A DNA stretch of 64,000 nucleotides from contig JBBDNK010000041.1 in assembly GCA_040877625.1 (NCBI GenBank), forward strand, positions 248,001 to 312,000, written 5' to 3'. How positions within the stretch are numbered: the stretch's first letter is position 1; every line of letters starts with the position of its first letter. Origin of the DNA: Methylonatrum sp040877625. GTDB taxonomy: Bacteria > Pseudomonadota > Gammaproteobacteria > Nitrococcales > Aquisalimonadaceae. Of the stretch, positions 54,988 to 63,755 are shown in pieces. The notes under the pieces are model-generated. The model saw only the letters and a list, made by a program, of their open reading frames with translations, was not told where the DNA came from and did no database searches. The position numbers and the translations under genes were made by a program.

Positions 54988-55384
54988 AGATGTCCTCGGG
55001 ATCCTTCAGAACAGGGTCGGTGGTTACCCAGCGGCCGTTCTTCAGCCGCCGGAAGAAGCAGCTCCGCCGCCCCGTGTGGCAGGCAATGCCGCCGTGCTGC
55101 TCCACCCGCAGCAGGATGACGTCGCTGTCGCAATCCAGGCGCACCTCCAGGACACGCTGGACATGACCGGAAGTCTCGCCCTTGGGCCACAGCCGTCGCC
55201 GCGAGCGGGACCAGTAGACAGCCATGCCTCTCGCCACGGTCTCCGCAAGTGCCTCACGGTTCATCCAGGCGACCATCAGGATATCGCCGCTCTCGGCGTC
55301 CTGCGCTATGGCGGGGAGCAGGCCGTTGCCGTCCCAGGCAACCTCATCCAGCCAGCTCCGATCACTGTCCGCAAGGCCGCTCAT
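54980..55384 (-). CDS. hisI: Phosphoribosyl-AMP cyclohydrolase
   Basis: 134 aa. The zinc- and metal-binding segments are WSRSRRRLWPKGETSGHVQ, LDCDSDVILLRVEQHGGIAC and CHTGRRSCFF. It performs the third histidine step. ATG overlaps the hisF stop by four bases. Confidence 0.95.
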   Translation of the reverse strand: MSGLADSDRSWLDEVAWDGNGLLPAIAQDAESGDILMVAWMNREALAETVARGMAVYWSRSRRRLWPKGETSGHVQRVLEVRLDCDSDVILLRVEQHGGIACHTGRRSCFFRRLKNGRWVTTDPVLKDPEDIYG

Positions 55385-56196
55385 TTCTGTCGCTCCGGCA
55401 TCGGCCGGCGCACCGCAACGCCCCGTTCCCGCATATAGTCCTTGGCCTCGGCGACGGTATACTCGCCGAAGTGGAAAATACTGGCGGCCAGCACGGCGTC
55501 GGCGCCGGCCTGCTGTACACCGTCCACAAGATGCTGAAGATTACCAACCCCGCCGGAGGCAATCACCGGAATTGGCACCGCATCCACGACCGCGCGGGTG
55601 AGTTCGAGATCGAAACCCTCCCGCGTACCATCCCGGTCCATGCTGGTGAGCAGTATTTCACCGGCACCGTAATCGGCCATGCGTGCGGCCCACTGTACCG
55701 CGTCGATGCCGGTACCGCGCCGCCCGCCATGCGTGAACACTTCCCATCGGGGCGTTTCTCCGACGCTCGAAACACGCTTGGCATCGATCGCAACGACGAT
55801 ACACTGGGCGCCAAAACGCTCCGCCGCCTCACGCACCACGTCGGGGTTGTGGATTGCCGCGGTATTGACGCCCACCTTGTCGGCACCGGCATTGAGCATT
55901 CGCCGCATGTCAGCCGGGGTGCGAATGCCGCCGCCGACGGTGAGAGGTATGAAAACCTGCCCGGCCACCGCCTCCACCACATCGACCATGGTCTGCCGGT
56001 CGTCGGAACTCGCAGTGATATCCAGGAAGGTGATTTCGTCTGCGCCGGCGGCGTCATAGCGCCGGGCGACCTCCACAGGATCGCCGGCGTCGCGAATGTT
56101 GACGAACTTTACGCCCTTGACGACACGCCCGCGGTCCACGTCGAGACAGGGAATGATGCGGCGGCTCAGGCCCGAGTTTTCGGATATGTTGCTCAT
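55381..56196 (-). CDS. hisF: Imidazole glycerol phosphate synthase, cyclase subunit
   Basis: 271 aa from ATG 56196; the longer open frame is rejected because LSRRIIPCLDVDRGRVVKGV is the family N-terminus. The (beta/alpha)8 barrel shows Asp in CLDVDRG and in TSMDRDGTREGFDLEL. It pairs with HisH. Confidence 0.96.
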   Translation of the reverse strand: MSNISENSGLSRRIIPCLDVDRGRVVKGVKFVNIRDAGDPVEVARRYDAAGADEITFLDITASSDDRQTMVDVVEAVAGQVFIPLTVGGGIRTPADMRRMLNAGADKVGVNTAAIHNPDVVREAAERFGAQCIVVAIDAKRVSSVGETPRWEVFTHGGRRGTGIDAVQWAARMADYGAGEILLTSMDRDGTREGFDLELTRAVVDAVPIPVIASGGVGNLQHLVDGVQQAGADAVLAASIFHFGEYTVAEAKDYMRERGVAVRRPMPERQK

Positions 56197-56269
56197 GGAT
56201 GAATTCTGTTGGGGCTCACGGATATGATCGGATCCCGCTTGCCGGCGACGGGCGGCTCCGGACCCCGAT

Positions 56270-57010
56270 TCAGGAAGATAACAGTTTGTTGGCGAGCTGC
56301 TGCGCTTCGCGCAGATCCAGCTTGCCTTCGTATAAGGCCCTGCCAACGATCGCACCGGAGACACCGTCCTTGGCGGCTTCGCATAGATCCCGCACATCGT
56401 CCAGATTACTGACTCCGCCGGAAGCAATCACTGGAATCGTCACCTTGCGAGCCAGCTCACGGGTGGCGCCGGTGTTCACGCCGCGCATCATTCCATCGCG
56501 GCCGATATCCGTGAAGACCAGGGCTTCCACGCCGGCCGCCTCGAAACGAAGCGCCATGTCCACGGCATCATGCTTGGACAGCTTGGACCAGCCCTCGACC
56601 GCCACCTTCCCGTCACGGGCGTCCAGACCCACGATGATATGGCCCGGGAACTCCAGACAGGCATCGTCCACGAAGTGCGGAGCACGTACGGCCTGAGTTC
56701 CGATAATGACATAGTCCACGCCGACATCCAGATAGGTCTGAATGGCCTCGAACTCCCGAATGCCGCCGCCAACCTGAATTTCCACATCGGGAAACAGCTC
56801 GGCAATGCGACCGATGATATCCGCATTGACGGGGAAACCCTGAACCGCACCGTCCAGATCAACGATATGAATGCGGTTACTCCCGGCGTCGACCCAACGC
56901 TGCGCCATGGCCACCGGGTCATCGGAAAACACGGTTTCCTGATCCAGATTGCCCTGGCGAAGCCGGACACATCTGCCGTCCTTGAGATCAATGGCGGGAA
57001 TGAGAAGCAT
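56270..57010 (-). CDS. hisA: ProFAR isomerase
   Basis: 246 aa from ATG 57010. MLLIPAIDLKDGRCVRLRQG begins the barrel with the catalytic Asp, and FTDIGRDGMMRGVN carries the second. It overlaps neither neighbour's core; its long upstream extension inside hisH is not coding. Confidence 0.96.
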   Translation of the reverse strand: MLLIPAIDLKDGRCVRLRQGNLDQETVFSDDPVAMAQRWVDAGSNRIHIVDLDGAVQGFPVNADIIGRIAELFPDVEIQVGGGIREFEAIQTYLDVGVDYVIIGTQAVRAPHFVDDACLEFPGHIIVGLDARDGKVAVEGWSKLSKHDAVDMALRFEAAGVEALVFTDIGRDGMMRGVNTGATRELARKVTIPVIASGGVSNLDDVRDLCEAAKDGVSGAIVGRALYEGKLDLREAQQLANKLLSS

Positions 57011-57027
57011 GAGGTCGTCTCGCGAAG

Positions 57028-57675
57028 TTAGAGTGTGCCATCCCAACGGGTAAAATTGGCCAGCAGTTCCAATCCGGCACGCTGACTTTTCTCCGGATGA
57101 AACTGCGTTGCGAATATATTGTCCCGAGCCACGGCTGCGGTAAAGGATAGACCATAGTCCGTTTCACCCACCGTCAATCCGTTCGGCAACAATTCCACAA
57201 AATAACTGTGCACGAAATAAAAGGCCGTGCCATCTGGAATGTTTTGCCACAGCGGATGCGGGCGGCACTGCCGTACGCTATTCCAGCCCATGTGCGGGAC
57301 TTTCCCCGGAGCGGGAATGACCGCACTGCGGAAACCGTCCCGAAAATGCCGCACCCGCCCGGGAAACACACCGAGCGCCTCGACGCCGCCATTTTCTTCG
57401 CTGAACTCCAGCAGTGCCTGCATGCCCATGCAGATTCCAAGAAACGGCTTTTGCCGAGACGCTTCGACAATGGCTTCATCAAGCTCCAGGCGCCGCAACT
57501 CAGCCATACAGTCGCGAATTGCACCCTGCCCGGGAAACACCACACGATCAGCCTGCAGCACGCGTTCGGGATCATGCGTGATCTCTACCCGGCTACGGTC
57601 ATCCACGTGCTCAAGCGCCTTGGCCACTGAACGCAGATTACCCATACCGTAATCGATGACTGCAATGCCTGCCAT
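57028..57675 (-). CDS. hisH: Imidazole glycerol phosphate synthase, glutaminase subunit
   Basis: 215 aa from ATG 57675. Class I amidotransferase: nucleophile Cys in PFLGICMGMQALLE, and His/Glu in TQFHPEKSQ. It supplies ammonia to HisF. Confidence 0.96.
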   Translation of the reverse strand: MAGIAVIDYGMGNLRSVAKALEHVDDRSRVEITHDPERVLQADRVVFPGQGAIRDCMAELRRLELDEAIVEASRQKPFLGICMGMQALLEFSEENGGVEALGVFPGRVRHFRDGFRSAVIPAPGKVPHMGWNSVRQCRPHPLWQNIPDGTAFYFVHSYFVELLPNGLTVGETDYGLSFTAAVARDNIFATQFHPEKSQRAGLELLANFTRWDGTL

Positions 57676-57683
57676 GCTGAAGT

Positions 57684-58277
57684 CTAAAGCGTTCCTTTGG
57701 TGGACGGTGTCACATCGGCCATGCGCGGGTCGCGCTCCGCCGCCATGCGCAGTGCTCGGCCGGTGGCCTTGAACACGGTCTCGATCATGTGATGGGAATT
57801 CTCGCCCCGGAGACAATCCACGTGCAGCGTCATGAAGGCATGGTTGACCATGCCCTGAAAGAATTCCCTGAACAGGTCAACATCGAAGCCGCCCACGGTG
57901 GCCCGCGTGTAGTCGACGTGAAATTGCAGGCCTGGACGGCCGGAGAAATCCACCACAACACGCGACAGCGCCTCGTCCAGCGGGCAGTAGGCATGACCGA
58001 ATCGACGGATGCCCTTCTTGTCCCCCAACGCCCGTGACAGTGCCTGGCCGAAGGTGATACCCACGTCCTCAACCGTGTGGTGGTCGTCGATGCGGGTGTC
58101 CCCGGTGGCACGGATAGTCAGGTCGATGAGCCCATGGCGAGCGATCTGATCCAGCATGTGCTCAAGGAAAGGAACGCCGATGTCCAGATCGGATCGGCCG
58201 GTACCATCAAGATTGAGGGAGACGTGAACCTGGGTTTCCAGGGTATTGCGTTCCACGCTTGCGGTGCGCTCGACCAT
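57684..58277 (-). CDS. hisB: Imidazoleglycerol-phosphate dehydratase
   Basis: 197 aa, single-function (no phosphatase fusion). Metal-binding motifs are RIDDHHTVEDVGI and LRGENSHHMIE. First gene of the hisBHAFIE-tatABC block, eight bases before hisH. Confidence 0.96.
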   Translation of the reverse strand: MVERTASVERNTLETQVHVSLNLDGTGRSDLDIGVPFLEHMLDQIARHGLIDLTIRATGDTRIDDHHTVEDVGITFGQALSRALGDKKGIRRFGHAYCPLDEALSRVVVDFSGRPGLQFHVDYTRATVGGFDVDLFREFFQGMVNHAFMTLHVDCLRGENSHHMIETVFKATGRALRMAAERDPRMADVTPSTKGTL

Positions 58278-58388
58278 GATTGCTGGCGCCTGTCACTCTT
58301 GGGGAAAAGGGGATGGGCATGATAGCACAGCCGCGCCTGGGTACAGCCCGTTCGCACACCATCGCGCAAGGCTGCATCGGCGCCAATC

Positions 58389-58841
58389 TTATTCGGGTTG
58401 CGGCGACACCTCCAGCCAGAATGTCACGGGGCCGTCGTTGACGAGACTCACTTTCATGTCGGCGCCGAACCGCCCCGCGGCCACGACCGGATGGGTCGCG
58501 CGCGCCAGGTCGACCAGGTGATTGAACAATCGCTCCGCCATCCCCGGCGCCGCCGCGGGGGTAAAGCTGGGCCGCGTGCCCTTGCGTGTATCTGCCGCCA
58601 GGGTGAATTGGGGCACCAGCAGCAGGCCGCCGCCAACGCTGCGCAAGCTATTGTTCATCCGACCCTGTGCGTCGGCAAAGATCCGGTAACCAAGGATCCG
58701 CTCCAGCAGACGAGCCGCGGTGGATTCGGTGTCAAAGCGCTGAACACCCACTAACGCCACAAGACCGACACCAATGGCGCCGACACGGTCACCACCAACA
58801 TGAACATCCGAGTGGGCTACGCGCTGCACTAAAGCGATCAT
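58389..58841 (-). CDS. dtd: D-aminoacyl-tRNA deacylase
   Basis: 150 aa from ATG 58841. It removes D-amino acids from tRNA. The Gly-Pro motif is NDGPVTFWLE. The motif usually written SQFTL reads PQFTL here (GGLLLVPQFTLAADTRKG), so the Ser is replaced while the Thr is kept. It lies 110 bases upstream of hisB on the same strand. Confidence 0.92.
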   Translation of the reverse strand: MIALVQRVAHSDVHVGGDRVGAIGVGLVALVGVQRFDTESTAARLLERILGYRIFADAQGRMNNSLRSVGGGLLLVPQFTLAADTRKGTRPSFTPAAAPGMAERLFNHLVDLARATHPVVAAGRFGADMKVSLVNDGPVTFWLEVSPQPE

Positions 58842-58899
58842 TATTGGTGGCAACTCCCGGATAGAATCCCTGCCTGGACTATATGGGCTGCAAAGACGT

Positions 58900-59153
58900 A
58901 GGAATAATCTTACAACTTCTGTCGCGTTTTACCGACTTCCTTTTGCATTCATCGGTGGCAGTATTAATTCCCACAAGGAGATTGCATGGAAGACGGGTCG
59001 GCCGCCAGGGATGGCCGGACATAACTAAAACAATACGGACCAGCGCGGACGCTGACCAGGAACGTACACGGGAGTCATGGATGAACCAGCGCAGATGACC
59101 TTCAGCCAAGTGGATCCGAAGCACCGGCACAATGGATGTGCCGGTTTTTTTTT
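58900..59153 (+). ncRNA. Candidate small RNA or leader-peptide transcript
   Basis: This is inferred only from the isolated strong terminator at its end. An AAGGAGATTGCATGG site at about 58974-58988 could start a 12-residue peptide. The 5' end is a guess. No known sRNA family was recognised. Confidence 0.35.
59124..59153 (+). terminator. Rho-independent terminator of an unannotated plus-strand transcript
   Basis: CCGGCACA, a five-base loop, TGTGCCGG, then nine T. It ends a plus-strand RNA, but both neighbouring genes (dtd and the phasin-like gene) are on the minus strand. Between 58842 and 59123 the best small reading frame is a 12-codon one at 58986-59024 with AGGAG upstream. A small RNA or small-peptide mRNA is therefore likely. 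Confidence 0.85.
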
Positions 59154-59170
59154 GCCGTAGATCGAGACGG

Positions 59171-59752
59171 TTACTTTTTGGTGGTACGCGTGGCACCGCC
59201 AGCCCGCGGCGTCGATCCGGATTTGGCTTTCCGGGCCTTGTCGCTGGGTTCGGCAGCCTTCTGGACGTCCTCACCAGCCTGTTGAGCTTGCCTCGCCCAG
59301 TTGGCAAGCGTCTCCTGAGCACGTTCCGCAGCCTGCTGCCATGCCTCCATGACCTGCTTGCTTTCATTGCCCCACGGATTGGCGGCCTGACTGGGATCCA
59401 TGGTCCGAACGCTTTCAAACCATGCTTCCCAAAGCTGCTGTTGTGAATCGGTCCAGCCCTTCATCATCTCCTGGACCTGGCCTGTCCATTGCGCAACGAT
59501 CTCGGGAGGCTGCTGATCCGCCTGCATCTGCCCCGACCATTTCCGGGCCCATTCGGACTGAGCCTCAAGCGCCTGATTCACCGAAGCCTCCCAGGCTTCC
59601 AGACGCTTGTGATACTCCTGCTGCATTTCGTCGTTACCCTGAGGCAGATCACCACCGAAGCGCTTCACCGAATCGACCCAGCCGTCCCACATGCGGCGCT
59701 GCATATCGGTCCAGGAACTCACGATCTCTTCCATTTGCCGGTTCCAGCTCAT
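59171..59752 (-). CDS. Phasin-like protein with basic C-terminal tail
   Basis: 193 aa, rich in Trp, Gln and Ala. Repeated amphipathic helices (MEEIVSSWTDMQRRMWDGWV and MMKGWTDSQQQLWEAWFESV) look like an internal duplication. The tail (residues about 170-193) is Lys/Arg-rich (KARKAKSGSTPRAGG). This fits polyhydroxyalkanoate granule-associated proteins (phasin or PhaE-like), whose basic tails can bind DNA. The 3-hydroxybutyrate dehydrogenase gene elsewhere in the window supports PHB metabolism. The family is inferred from composition. Confidence 0.65.
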   Translation of the reverse strand: MSWNRQMEEIVSSWTDMQRRMWDGWVDSVKRFGGDLPQGNDEMQQEYHKRLEAWEASVNQALEAQSEWARKWSGQMQADQQPPEIVAQWTGQVQEMMKGWTDSQQQLWEAWFESVRTMDPSQAANPWGNESKQVMEAWQQAAERAQETLANWARQAQQAGEDVQKAAEPSDKARKAKSGSTPRAGGATRTTKK

Positions 59753-59937
59753 TGGTCAAGTCCCCCTTGAGTGCGAAGTGCCGGAGCAGGTCTGGACCAC
59801 CTCCGGGGAAAGGTTCAGTTATGCCGATAGAATCATGGCAATATATAAATAGTAGCAGTGATCATCAGAAGACCACCTGCCCACTTCTTAGCCGTGCTGT
59901 CGCATGGCCCTGATAGACAAAGGACGAAGGGAGGACC

Positions 59938-60837
59938 GTGAACCGCTTGAGTATCATTCGGGCGCTGCTGCGCGCCTCAAGCTGGCTGCCGCTGCCCGTG
60001 GCCCATGCCCTGGGGGCAACCATGGGGCAGATCATGGCCTGGCTGCCCGGAAAGGCCCGTCTTGTTACCCGAACCAATCTCGCACTCTGCTTCCCCGAAC
60101 TGGACCGCCACGCCCGGCGGCGGCTGGCCGGCGCCAGCTTTCGGGAACTGGGCAAACAGATTCTGGAGATGGGCATCATCTGGCACGCGGACGACGCGCG
60201 GCTGCAGAGGCTGGTGGTCAACCCGGAGGCGATGGACACCCTTGAATCCCACTGGCAGGCCGGCAGGGGCCTGCTGGTCGCCTGTCCTCACCTTGGCAAC
60301 TGGGAATTGACCAACCTCTATCTTACCCGCCGCCACCAGGTCCACACGCTCTACCGCCCGCCTCGGCAGCCCTACCTGGAGCCACTGCTGGTGGAAGCAC
60401 GTGAGCGCACTGGTGCCCGCTCGCTGCCCGCAACCCCCAGTGGCATCCGCACGCTTTACAAGGCCCTGCGTGGCGGCGCGCTGGTTGGCATTCTGCCTGA
60501 TCAGGAACCACGTGAAAGCGGTGTGTTCGCGCCGTTTTTCGGCGTTCCGGCGAAGACCATGACGCTGCTTTGCCAAATGGCGGGCAAGACCGACGCGCCA
60601 GTGGTTTTCGTCTCCATGCTACGGCTTCCCTGGGGCCGCGGATTTCGTCTGGAAGTCCTCCCCGCGCCGGAAGGCGTTGGCAACAAGGATCACGTCGCGG
60701 CGGCGACCGCGCTTAACGCTGGTGTGGAGCACTGTGTGCGCCTTGCGCCGGCACAGTACCAATGGACATACAAGCGCTTTCGACGGCGGCCGGACGGTGG
60801 CAGAAGCCCCTACAAACCTGGGCGAACTCCACTTTAG
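59938..60837 (+). CDS. Lipid A acyltransferase, LpxL/HtrB family
   Basis: 299 aa, GTG 59938 with AGGGAGG upstream. The acyltransferase HX4E motif is CPHLGNWELTNL; later family segments are GILPDQEPRESGVFAPFFG and QYQWTYKRFRRRP. It adds a secondary acyl chain to lipid A at the inner membrane; which position (LpxL or LpxM) cannot be told. It converges on trkH with only two bases between them. Confidence 0.9.
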   Translation: MNRLSIIRALLRASSWLPLPVAHALGATMGQIMAWLPGKARLVTRTNLALCFPELDRHARRRLAGASFRELGKQILEMGIIWHADDARLQRLVVNPEAMDTLESHWQAGRGLLVACPHLGNWELTNLYLTRRHQVHTLYRPPRQPYLEPLLVEARERTGARSLPATPSGIRTLYKALRGGALVGILPDQEPRESGVFAPFFGVPAKTMTLLCQMAGKTDAPVVFVSMLRLPWGRGFRLEVLPAPEGVGNKDHVAAATALNAGVEHCVRLAPAQYQWTYKRFRRRPDGGRSPYKPGRTPL

Positions 60838-60839
60838 AA

Positions 60840-62291
60840 TTAACGCCGCCAGAACGCCGGCGTGAAGAGTACCAGCAGCGTAAAAACCTCCAGGCGCCCC
60901 AGCAACATGGCCAGCATGAGGATCCACTTGGCCGTGGCGCCGATCTCACCGTAATGGGCGGCAACGTCGCCCAGCCCGGGACCGAGATTGTTGATACAGG
61001 CCGCCACTGCCGAGAACGCGGTGACCTGGTCGAGGCCGGTGGCCATCAACGCCAGCATCATCAGCGTAAACAGGGCGATGTAGGTGGCGAAAAACCCCCA
61101 GACGGCATCGATGACCCGTTCACCCACTGCCCGGTTGCCGACCTTGACGGGCATCTGCGCGGACGGGTGAATCAGCCGCATGATCTCCCGATTGCCCTGT
61201 TTGAACAGCAGCATGAATCGAATCACCTTGATACCACCCCCGGTGGAGGCGGCACAGGCGCCGATGAAGCTGGTGAACAGCAGCAGCACCGGCAGATAGC
61301 CGGGCCACTGGCTAAAGCTGGTGGTGGTGAAACCCGCCGTCGTGCCAATGGATACCGCCTGAAAGATGGCGTGGTGGAGTGTTTCTCCCAGGCTGCCGTA
61401 GTAGCTGCTCTGCCACAGCGTAAAGATCACGACCACGCACACGGTAATGAGTATGCCGAAGAATAACCGTACTTCCGGATCTTCGAGGTACTGCGCGGGA
61501 TTGCGGCGCCGCCAGACGACAAAGTGCACGGCAAAGTTGATTCCCGCCAGCACCATGAACGTCACCGCGATCATCTCGATCAGCGGGCTGTTGAAGTACC
61601 CGATGCTGGCGTCGTGGGTCGAGAATCCGCCGATGGCAACCGTCGAAAAGCTGTGACCGATGGCATCGAACAGCGTCATGCCGGCTAGCCAGTATGCTCC
61701 CGCGCAAGTGATTGTCAGCGCCATGTAGATATACCAGAGCGCCTTGGCGGTCTCGGCAATGCGTGGCGTAAGCTTGGCATCCTTCACGGGCCCAGGCATC
61801 TCCGCCCGGTAGAGCTGCATACCGCCGATGCCCAGCATGGGCAGAATCGCAACCGCAAGCACGATGATGCCCATGCCGCCGAGCCACTGCAGTTGCTGGC
61901 GGTAATAAAGGATGGATTCCGGCAGTTCGTCGAGGCCGGTGAGCACGGTGGCGCCGGTCGTGGTCAGGCCGGACATGCTCTCGAACATGGCGTCCACGAG
62001 GCGCATTTTCGGCGCTTCGGACAGCAGCAGGGGCAACGCGCCGGTCACGCCCAGCACGGTCCAGAACAGCACGACGATCAGGAAGCCGTCCCGGGTACGC
62101 AGCTCGCCACGACGGTTGCGAACCGGGAGGAAGAGCACAATGCCGGTGCCAAGCGTGACGGCGAAAGCGGCCAGAAATGGCATCGTCGTGCCGTCCTCAT
62201 AGAGCAGGGATACGGCGATCGGAGGCAGCATGGTGAGACTGAACACCATAAGCAGGACCCCCAGAATGCGCACTACCGCGTCTAGATTCAT
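60840..62291 (-). CDS. trkH: Trk potassium uptake channel subunit TrkH
   Basis: 483 aa. Four P-loop repeats are recognisable, for example FESMSGLTTTGATVL, GHSFSTVAIGGFSTHD, VSIGTTAGFTTTSF and ACINNLGPGLG, with many transmembrane helices. It takes up K+ with TrkA gating. Same orientation as trkA, separated by a palindromic element. Confidence 0.95.
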   Translation of the reverse strand: MNLDAVVRILGVLLMVFSLTMLPPIAVSLLYEDGTTMPFLAAFAVTLGTGIVLFLPVRNRRGELRTRDGFLIVVLFWTVLGVTGALPLLLSEAPKMRLVDAMFESMSGLTTTGATVLTGLDELPESILYYRQQLQWLGGMGIIVLAVAILPMLGIGGMQLYRAEMPGPVKDAKLTPRIAETAKALWYIYMALTITCAGAYWLAGMTLFDAIGHSFSTVAIGGFSTHDASIGYFNSPLIEMIAVTFMVLAGINFAVHFVVWRRRNPAQYLEDPEVRLFFGILITVCVVVIFTLWQSSYYGSLGETLHHAIFQAVSIGTTAGFTTTSFSQWPGYLPVLLLFTSFIGACAASTGGGIKVIRFMLLFKQGNREIMRLIHPSAQMPVKVGNRAVGERVIDAVWGFFATYIALFTLMMLALMATGLDQVTAFSAVAACINNLGPGLGDVAAHYGEIGATAKWILMLAMLLGRLEVFTLLVLFTPAFWRR

Positions 62292-62312
62292 CAGATATCC
62301 CGACAGGATCCC

Positions 62313-62364
62313 AGGGAGATGCAGATTTACTCACGCCGCCGCGTGAATAAATCTGCATCTCCCT
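62313..62364. repeat. 52-bp palindromic element between trkA and trkH
   Basis: 23-base arms starting AGGGAGATGCAGATTTA and ending in the complement, with one mismatch and a six-base centre. It overlaps the trkA stop codon. One arm resembles the repeat at 1129-1148. It may be a miniature mobile element used as a terminator or mRNA-stabilising hairpin. Confidence 0.85.
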
Positions 62365-63739
62365 AGAGAAAGGTGACGCCCACCTGGAATAGCCGCTCGA
62401 CCTCTCGGATCTTGCGCTTGTCCACCAGGAACAGCACCACGTGGTCTTCAGCCTGAATGACGGTGTCGTGGTGCGCCATCAGCACTTCATCGCCCCGCAC
62501 GATACAGCCGATGTTCGCACCCTTGGGCAGGGGAATATCGGCAATGGCCCGTCCCACGACCTTCGACGATTCCGGCGACCCGTGAGCCACCGCTTCAATA
62601 GCCTCCGCCGCCCCGCGACGCAGGCTGTGGACCATGACCACATCGCCGCGGCGCACATGGGCGAGCAAGGTGCCGATGGTCGCCTGCTGCGGCGATATGG
62701 CGATGTCGATGTCCTCACTGCCCTGCACCAGATCCACATAGGCCGGCCGGTTGATCAGGGACATAACCATACGCGCACCCAGCCGTTTGGCCAGCATGCC
62801 GGAGAGGATATTGGCCTCATCGTCGTTGGTGAGCGCACAGAACACGTCGGTGTTCTCGATATTCTCTTCGCGCAGCAGCTCTTCATCGGCGGCATCGCCC
62901 AGCAGTACGATGGTCTTGCGCAGATCCTCGGAGATATTGCGGGCGCGCTCCGGAGTACGCTCGATGATCTTCACCTGATAACGGGTCTCGAGCGCCTGCG
63001 CGAGGCGCTTGCCGATGTTGCCGCCACCGGCCAGGATGATGCGCTTGACCGGCTTGTCCAGACGGCGCAACTCGCCCATCACCGCGCGGATGTTCTTGCG
63101 GGCCGCCACGAAAAAAACCTCGTCTCCGGCCTCGATGACGGTATTGCCCTCGGGAATGATGGCCTTGCCACGGCGGAAGATGGCGGCCACGCGCGCATGG
63201 TCGCCAGGCATATGGTCAGCCAGGGTTCGCAGCTCCTGACCGACCAGCGGCCCGCCATAGTAGGCCCGAACCGCGACCATGCGCACCTTGCCGCCAGCGA
63301 AATCCAGTACCTGCAGAGCACCCGGGTGCTCGATCAGCCGCTTGACATACTGGGTCACCAGCTGCTCGGGGCTGATGAGTACATCTACGGGCATCGCATC
63401 CGGCGAAAACAACTGGGGATAACTGAGGTATTCAACCGCCCGCACCCGGGCGATCTTGGTGGGGGTATGGAACAGGGTGTAGGCCACCTGACAGGCGATC
63501 ATGTTCGCTTCATCGCTATTGGTAACGGCGATGATCATGTCCGCGTCGTCAGCGCCCGCCTGCATCAGCACCGGCGGATGCGTGGCATTGCCGAATACGG
63601 TTCTCAGGTCGAGACGGTCCTGAAGATCCGCCAACAGCCGGCGGTTCATGTCCACCAGGGTGACGTCGTTGGCTTCGCTGGCGAGATTGTGGGCGAGTGA
63701 ACTACCCACCTGCCCAGCGCCGAGAATGATGATTTTCAT
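62363..63739 (-). CDS. trkA: Trk regulatory NAD-binding protein TrkA
   Basis: 458 aa from ATG 63739, as MKIIILGAGQVGSSLAHNL is the family start. Two RCK units follow, the second beginning RIILAGGGNIGKRLAQALE. It controls TrkH with NAD(H)/ATP. Its last codons and stop abut the palindromic element. It lies 16 bases after the ntrX-like gene. Confidence 0.96.
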   Translation of the reverse strand: MKIIILGAGQVGSSLAHNLASEANDVTLVDMNRRLLADLQDRLDLRTVFGNATHPPVLMQAGADDADMIIAVTNSDEANMIACQVAYTLFHTPTKIARVRAVEYLSYPQLFSPDAMPVDVLISPEQLVTQYVKRLIEHPGALQVLDFAGGKVRMVAVRAYYGGPLVGQELRTLADHMPGDHARVAAIFRRGKAIIPEGNTVIEAGDEVFFVAARKNIRAVMGELRRLDKPVKRIILAGGGNIGKRLAQALETRYQVKIIERTPERARNISEDLRKTIVLLGDAADEELLREENIENTDVFCALTNDDEANILSGMLAKRLGARMVMSLINRPAYVDLVQGSEDIDIAISPQQATIGTLLAHVRRGDVVMVHSLRRGAAEAIEAVAHGSPESSKVVGRAIADIPLPKGANIGCIVRGDEVLMAHHDTVIQAEDHVVLFLVDKRKIREVERLFQVGVTFL

Positions 63740-63755
63740 GACAACAGTGATCGCA

